A DNA stretch of 52,651 nucleotides from CAZFCK01 sp964517355 (lineage in GTDB: Bacteria; Desulfobacterota; Desulfovibrionia; Desulfovibrionales; Desulfovibrionaceae). Under the pieces are notes generated by a model that was not told the DNA's origin, ran no database searches, and worked only from the letters and a program-made list of their open reading frames with translations. The stretch lies in contig CAZFCK010000006.1 in assembly GCA_964517355.1 (NCBI GenBank), positions 1 through 52,651 of the forward strand, written 5' to 3'. Each line of letters begins with the position of its first letter. Positions within the stretch are counted from its first letter, which is position 1. A program made the position numbers and the translations under genes. Shown here one piece after another: positions 49,010 to 52,651 of this stretch.

Positions 49010-50977
49010 TTAGGAACTCACCTTCAGCATTCGTTCAAGAGCCTTGCGCGCGGGTTCCGCGATGTCGGGAGCCACGCGCACCGGAGAAAGCGGAGACCGC
49101 CCCTGAGCCAGACCTTGCAGCATGGCCCCAAGTTTGGCGGGAGTTACTTTTGCCATGTTTGAACAAGCGAGTTCAGCCAATGGCAAAACGGTTTTCTTTC
49201 CACGATATTGGTTGCCGAGACGACGCACAAGATTCACTTCCGTACCGACGTAAATGGTGGCGCCTTCGGGCGCTGCGGCCACATAACGGATGATGTGCGA
49301 GGTTGAGCCGGCGCTGTCGGCTTGTTGCACGACTTTCGGCGCGCATTCGGGATGCACCACAACCAAGGCGTCTGGATGGGCCTTGCGCGCCGCTTCGATC
49401 TGTCTCACCTTGAACCCATGATGCACGGCACAGCACCCCGGCCAGACAAGCAGTTTGTGTTTCTGCGCCATCTCCGGCGGCACGTTGGATGCGTTTTGAC
49501 GGATATCCAACATGAACCGCTGATCCGCAGGCACTCCAAGCGTATCGGCAGTATTACCGGCCAGGTTTTTATCCGGCAAAAACAGCACGGCGTCGGCGTT
49601 ATCCAAAGCCCAGGAAAGAATCTTCCCCGCATTGGCCGAAGTGCAGACCGTCCCGCCGTAGCGTCCGCACACCGCTTTGACCGCTGCCGAAGTGTTGACA
49701 TAGGCGACGGGAATCACCCGTTTCGAACCGCTATTGAGACGTTTCACCGCTTCTTCAACCCGTTGGGCGGGCGCCATTTCGCTCATGACGCATCTGGCGT
49801 CAAGATCCGGAATGTAAATCTCCTGCTGTGGGTCGGCAAGAATGGCCGCTGATTCAGCCATGAAATACACGCCGCAAAACACTATGTAACGCGATGAAAT
49901 CCCGTCTATTTTTCGTGCCAATTCCAGGGAGTCTCCCACTAAGTCGGCTTGTTCGACCACTCCGTCGCCTTCATAGTGGTGGGCCATAATGGTAAGGTTG
50001 CTTCCGAGTTTTTCCCGGCTGCTCCTGATAATGGATGCATGTTCGGTTTCGGTCATGGCTTGAATGTTGTTTTGTCCGCATTGCGGAACAGTGGAAAGGG
50101 GAGTGACGCGCATGCTCAAATCAGCTGATGGTGCTGAATGCGTGACGCGCCCCACAGATATGAAGTCCGCTCCAAGCGCGGCGTAATCGCGAATATTATC
50201 CAGATCCACGCCGCCGCTGATCTCAGTTTCAATACCCTTGGGAATGGCGGGGAGAACATGGCGAATCTGGTCCGGCGCCATATTGTCCAGCATGATGCGT
50301 TCGACTCCGGCCGCCACCGCCTGCCGCACCTCATCTTCATTGCGGCACTCGACCTCGATAGGGGGGCAGGGCGAATACAGCCCGCGCAACTGCGCTACGG
50401 CCTTGCCAATGGAACCCGCCCTGTCGATATGGTTGTCCTTGAGCATGAGCATGTCTTCGAGGTTCATCCGATGGTTGCAGCCACCACCGAGCAGCACGGC
50501 GTATTTTTCCGGATACCGCAGACAGGGTAGAGTCTTGCGCGTGTCCAGCAGCCTGGTTTTGGAACCTTCCATTGCTGCCGCATACCGTCGGGTCAGATTG
50601 GCAATGCCGCACAAGTGTGTGAGAAAGTTTAAGATAATCCGCTCGGACTTGAGCAGCAGGGCGGCCTGCCCCCGTATGCGCAGCAAAATTTTTCCCTGCG
50701 CAACAAGCGCGCCTTCGTTTTGCAATAATTCGACAGTATAAGGCATCTTCGGAAAAAAAGCCGCCTCGCAACGCGAGAGGATCAATGCGGCCAAGGGCAG
50801 TCCTACGGCGACACATTCCTCCTTGGCGACAATGGTGGCTTCCATAAACGCCGCAGCGTCAAAAAGCCCAGCGGATGTAAGGTCGTTGCCGTCCTCCTCA
50901 AGAGCGAGATCAATGGAGCGAAGAAGGAAACGCCTGGCCTGTCCTTGAAAAAAAGTGGCGAAATCTACAGAGTTCAT
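49010..50977 (-). CDS. nadCA: Fused quinolinate phosphoribosyltransferase-quinolinate synthase
   Basis: A 655-residue fusion. Residues 1-293 are NadC: DTRKTLPCLRYPEKYAVLLG, GGCNHRMNLEDMLMLKDNHI, EVECRNEDEV, ISGGVDLDNI and VGRVTHSAP. A linker of about 15 residues leads to NadA (about 308-655): MAHHYEGDGVVEQADLVGDS, VCTSANA, FLPDKNLAG, HPECAPKVV, GSTSHIIRY, VGTEVNLV and CSNMAKVTP, which include the Cys ligands of the [4Fe-4S] cluster. ATG at 50977 is preferred, after GGAAA; a TTG 15 codons upstream lacks a site. Both activities would sit on one chain, passing quinolinate from NadA to NadC. nadB follows. Confidence 0.93.
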   Translation of the reverse strand: MNSVDFATFFQGQARRFLLRSIDLALEEDGNDLTSAGLFDAAAFMEATIVAKEECVAVGLPLAALILSRCEAAFFPKMPYTVELLQNEGALVAQGKILLRIRGQAALLLKSERIILNFLTHLCGIANLTRRYAAAMEGSKTRLLDTRKTLPCLRYPEKYAVLLGGGCNHRMNLEDMLMLKDNHIDRAGSIGKAVAQLRGLYSPCPPIEVECRNEDEVRQAVAAGVERIMLDNMAPDQIRHVLPAIPKGIETEISGGVDLDNIRDYAALGADFISVGRVTHSAPSADLSMRVTPLSTVPQCGQNNIQAMTETEHASIIRSSREKLGSNLTIMAHHYEGDGVVEQADLVGDSLELARKIDGISSRYIVFCGVYFMAESAAILADPQQEIYIPDLDARCVMSEMAPAQRVEEAVKRLNSGSKRVIPVAYVNTSAAVKAVCGRYGGTVCTSANAGKILSWALDNADAVLFLPDKNLAGNTADTLGVPADQRFMLDIRQNASNVPPEMAQKHKLLVWPGCCAVHHGFKVRQIEAARKAHPDALVVVHPECAPKVVQQADSAGSTSHIIRYVAAAPEGATIYVGTEVNLVRRLGNQYRGKKTVLPLAELACSNMAKVTPAKLGAMLQGLAQGRSPLSPVRVAPDIAEPARKALERMLKVSS

Positions 50978-51102
50978 GCTATTTCCAGAATCCCTGCTTC
51001 GTGGTAAACGTTTCTTCGTCAAGGCCGTAGCGTAAAGCGAACAGCGCTTTTTCGCGCAGGCCTCTTTTTGTGCCTATCTACGTTTAGAAAGAATAATAGT
51101 TT

Positions 51103-52488
51103 ATGGCGATGACTGAAAAAAAGCAAATGCCCAAGGAACACCCGGAGCACGACATATCTGCGGTATCGGAAACACCGCAGGGTGTCGCGGATGAGGAAAC
51201 CCCTTCTTCGGCCGAAGATCTGGAAAGCATCCATCCCGCTGACGCCGCTGATCATTTGGAAAAACTTCCCCTGGAAGACCAAGTGACCTGGGTGGGGCAA
51301 TTACCGTTGCCCATTGCCGCAGAGGCTCTTGAAGAGATGGAGGAGCACCAGCGTATTCCCTTGCTCGAACAGCTGGATACGGCTCTTGCCGCCCGCCTTC
51401 TCTCTGAAATGTCGCCGGACGACGCCGCCGATACCTTGGATGAACTGGACGAAGAACACCGCAACGCCTTGCTGCGCAGGTTGAAGCACGAAGATGCGAC
51501 CCTGCTGCGCAAGCTCATGCGGTTTGACCCGGATTCGGCGGGCGGCGTCATGACCACGGAATGTCTGGTGTTGGATCACAGGCTTTCCGCGGACCAGGCC
51601 ATTGCTTCCATCCGCAAGGAAATTGCGGATAAGGAAATACCTTATTACGCTTATCTTGTGGATGAAAACGAACGGCTGGTGGGCGTTCCCTCCCTGCGCG
51701 ACATCCTGCTCAGCAAGCCCGGAACCCTGCTTAAGGATCTGGTGCGGGACAAAAACCTCATCGCCGTGCACTTTGATGTGGACAAAGAAGACGTGGCGCA
51801 CCAACTCCGGCACTACAACTTTTTGGCGCTTCCGGTTATTGATTACGACGGAAGATTTTTAGGCGTGGTGACGCATGACGATGTCATGGACATCATCCAC
51901 GAAGAAGCCAGTGAAGACATGCTGGGCATGGTGGGCGCGGGGCAGGACGAAACCGTGGACACCCCGTGGAAGTCATCCGTGCTCAAACGGTTGCCATGGC
52001 TGTGCATCAACATGGTGAATTCAGGATTTTCCGCCTGGGTCGTGCATTTGTTCGAGGGAACCATTACGGAAATGGCGATCCTGGCCGCGCTTATGCCCAT
52101 TGTGGCCAATCAAGCGGGCAACACCGGACAACAATCCCTTGCCGTTGTCATCCGCCAATTGGCTATGGAGCGTTTTGACCGCAAACGCATCTGGTTCGCC
52201 ATCCTACGCGAAGCGAAAATCGGATTGCTGAACGGGCTCATCGTGGGGCTGCTTGTGTTGGGGATGGTCTTTGCCGTCACCCATAAACTGCGCTTGGCCG
52301 AAGTCATGTCCATGGCTCTGGGCATGAACATGTTTCTCGGCGCCATCGCAGGCGCCTCCATTCCCCTTGTGCTGAAAGAACTGGGACGCGATCCGGCTCA
52401 GGCCTCGAGCATCTTCCTGACCACCATCACCGACTCGGCCGGTTTTTTCATTTTCCTCAGTCTGGCCACGTTGATGCTGTTCACCTGA
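51103..52488 (+). CDS. mgtE: Magnesium transporter MgtE
   Basis: A 461-residue Mg2+ channel. The cytoplasmic MgtE N domain (about 40-140, LHPADAADHLEKL-like IHPADAADHLEKLPLEDQV and MSPDDAADTLDEL) is followed by the FDPDSAGGVMTTE hinge. Two CBS domains (about 150-270) are the Mg2+ sensor. Five C-terminal helices (about 290-455) include ALMPIVANQAGNTGQQSLAV with the conserved pore region. ATG 51103 or 51109. It is divergent from nadCA. A GC hairpin follows at 52548-52560. Confidence 0.96.
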   Translation: MAMTEKKQMPKEHPEHDISAVSETPQGVADEETPSSAEDLESIHPADAADHLEKLPLEDQVTWVGQLPLPIAAEALEEMEEHQRIPLLEQLDTALAARLLSEMSPDDAADTLDELDEEHRNALLRRLKHEDATLLRKLMRFDPDSAGGVMTTECLVLDHRLSADQAIASIRKEIADKEIPYYAYLVDENERLVGVPSLRDILLSKPGTLLKDLVRDKNLIAVHFDVDKEDVAHQLRHYNFLALPVIDYDGRFLGVVTHDDVMDIIHEEASEDMLGMVGAGQDETVDTPWKSSVLKRLPWLCINMVNSGFSAWVVHLFEGTITEMAILAALMPIVANQAGNTGQQSLAVVIRQLAMERFDRKRIWFAILREAKIGLLNGLIVGLLVLGMVFAVTHKLRLAEVMSMALGMNMFLGAIAGASIPLVLKELGRDPAQASSIFLTTITDSAGFFIFLSLATLMLFT

Positions 52489-52547
52489 CGCAACGAAGCC
52501 GATGTTTATTGCCGTGATGAAAGCAACGTGATGTTGCGGTTTACTGT

Positions 52548-52560
52548 GGGGCTCCGCCCC
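52548..52560 (+). terminator. Small GC hairpin after mgtE
   Basis: GGGGC-TCC-GCCCC, 60 nt past the stop, without a T-run. It is a possible weak terminator or part of a GC-rich intergenic repeat. Confidence 0.4.
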
Positions 52561-52600
52561 AAGCTCTGCCAGCCCCCCCTGGACCCGCGAATATCAGGCC

Positions 52601-52651
52601 TAGCGCATTTTCGCCTTGAAACAAGGCTCTCCCCTGAAACAATTTCCAATT
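52601..52651 (+). repeat. Family B structured repeat, copy 3 (5' half)
   Basis: It starts TAGCGCATTTTCGCC like 42981 and matches it except for one inserted base in the C-run. The window ends within the AACAATT-TCC-AATTGTT hairpin, two bases before the point where copy 1 begins. Confidence 0.9.

Noticed and set aside
1..52651. CRISPR array
   Set aside because: The repeats found are dispersed singly over the window, not regularly spaced with spacers, and no cas genes are present.
1..52651. Circular element closed through the family B repeat at both ends
   Set aside because: The gene content is chromosomal housekeeping (pyrG, rpoN, lpt, nad genes), with no replication or transfer genes. Assembly breakage at a repeat explains the ends better.

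Overview
The window looks like part of the chromosome of a strictly anaerobic, Gram-negative, sulfur-metabolising deltaproteobacterium, most like Desulfovibrio and relatives. The grounds are an Lpt/Kdo lipopolysaccharide cluster, rubrerythrin, an oxygen-sensitive class III ribonucleotide reductase, a molybdopterin/[4Fe-4S] oxidoreductase pair beside a TauE/SafE sulfite-type exporter, a Mn-dependent (DHH) pyrophosphatase, a mannose-type PTS attached to the rpoN cluster, and several lipoprotein/histidine kinase/response regulator sets. The assignment is from gene content only; no rRNA is present.

Layout. 1-4046: a minus-strand sensory operon (branched-chain-amino-acid-type binding lipoprotein, histidine kinase, receiver-STAS regulator). 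4696-7347: nrdD under a cobalamin riboswitch, followed by a small gene. 7683-9295: an NSS sodium symporter and a 32-residue MetS-like subunit. 9539-14550: a tight four-gene minus-strand operon (MinD-like ATPase, ECF-S/HAMP membrane protein, 861-residue AdoHcy-hydrolase-like protein, secreted cupin) that matches no pathway I know. 14927-18226: purT with unusual base composition, gene fragments, two truncated P4-type integrases and a duplicated tRNA-Ser 3' end, i.e. stacked remnants of integrative elements at tRNA-Ser(CGA). 18745-20056: purQ-tadA. 20399-24524: pyrG-kdsA-kdsC-lptC-lptA. 24774-31927: lptB-rpoN-hpf-ptsN-rapZ-PTS EIIA/EIIB/EIIC, then ppaC. 32274-39611: rubrerythrin, a zinc-ribbon protein, the sulfur-type oxidoreductase locus, a TauE/SafE exporter and membrane proteins. 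39909-47085: a five-gene signalling operon (PhnD-like lipoprotein, Cys-rich histidine kinase, receiver, PEP-synthase-like protein, tyrosine-phosphatase/YkgJ fusion). 47321-50977: nadB and a fused nadC-nadA. 51103-52488: mgtE.

Two dispersed repeat families stand out. Family A (about 80 nt, two hairpins, A-rich 5' edge) occurs four times, always in the same orientation and always at a junction where native genes converge; read on the minus strand it looks like an intrinsic terminator. Family B (about 103 nt, three hairpins, two of them enclosed by an outer stem) occurs once complete, and both ends of the window fall inside further copies at nearly the same internal point.

The most promising undescribed systems are the MinD/ECF-S-HAMP/AdoHcy-hydrolase-like/cupin operon, the PhnD-kinase-receiver-PEP-synthase-like-phosphatase operon, and the two repeat families. 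Other notable points are the NadC-NadA fusion, B12 control of a class III reductase, a poly-T frameshift in PTS EIIC with an EIID stub, and the tandem integrase remnants.
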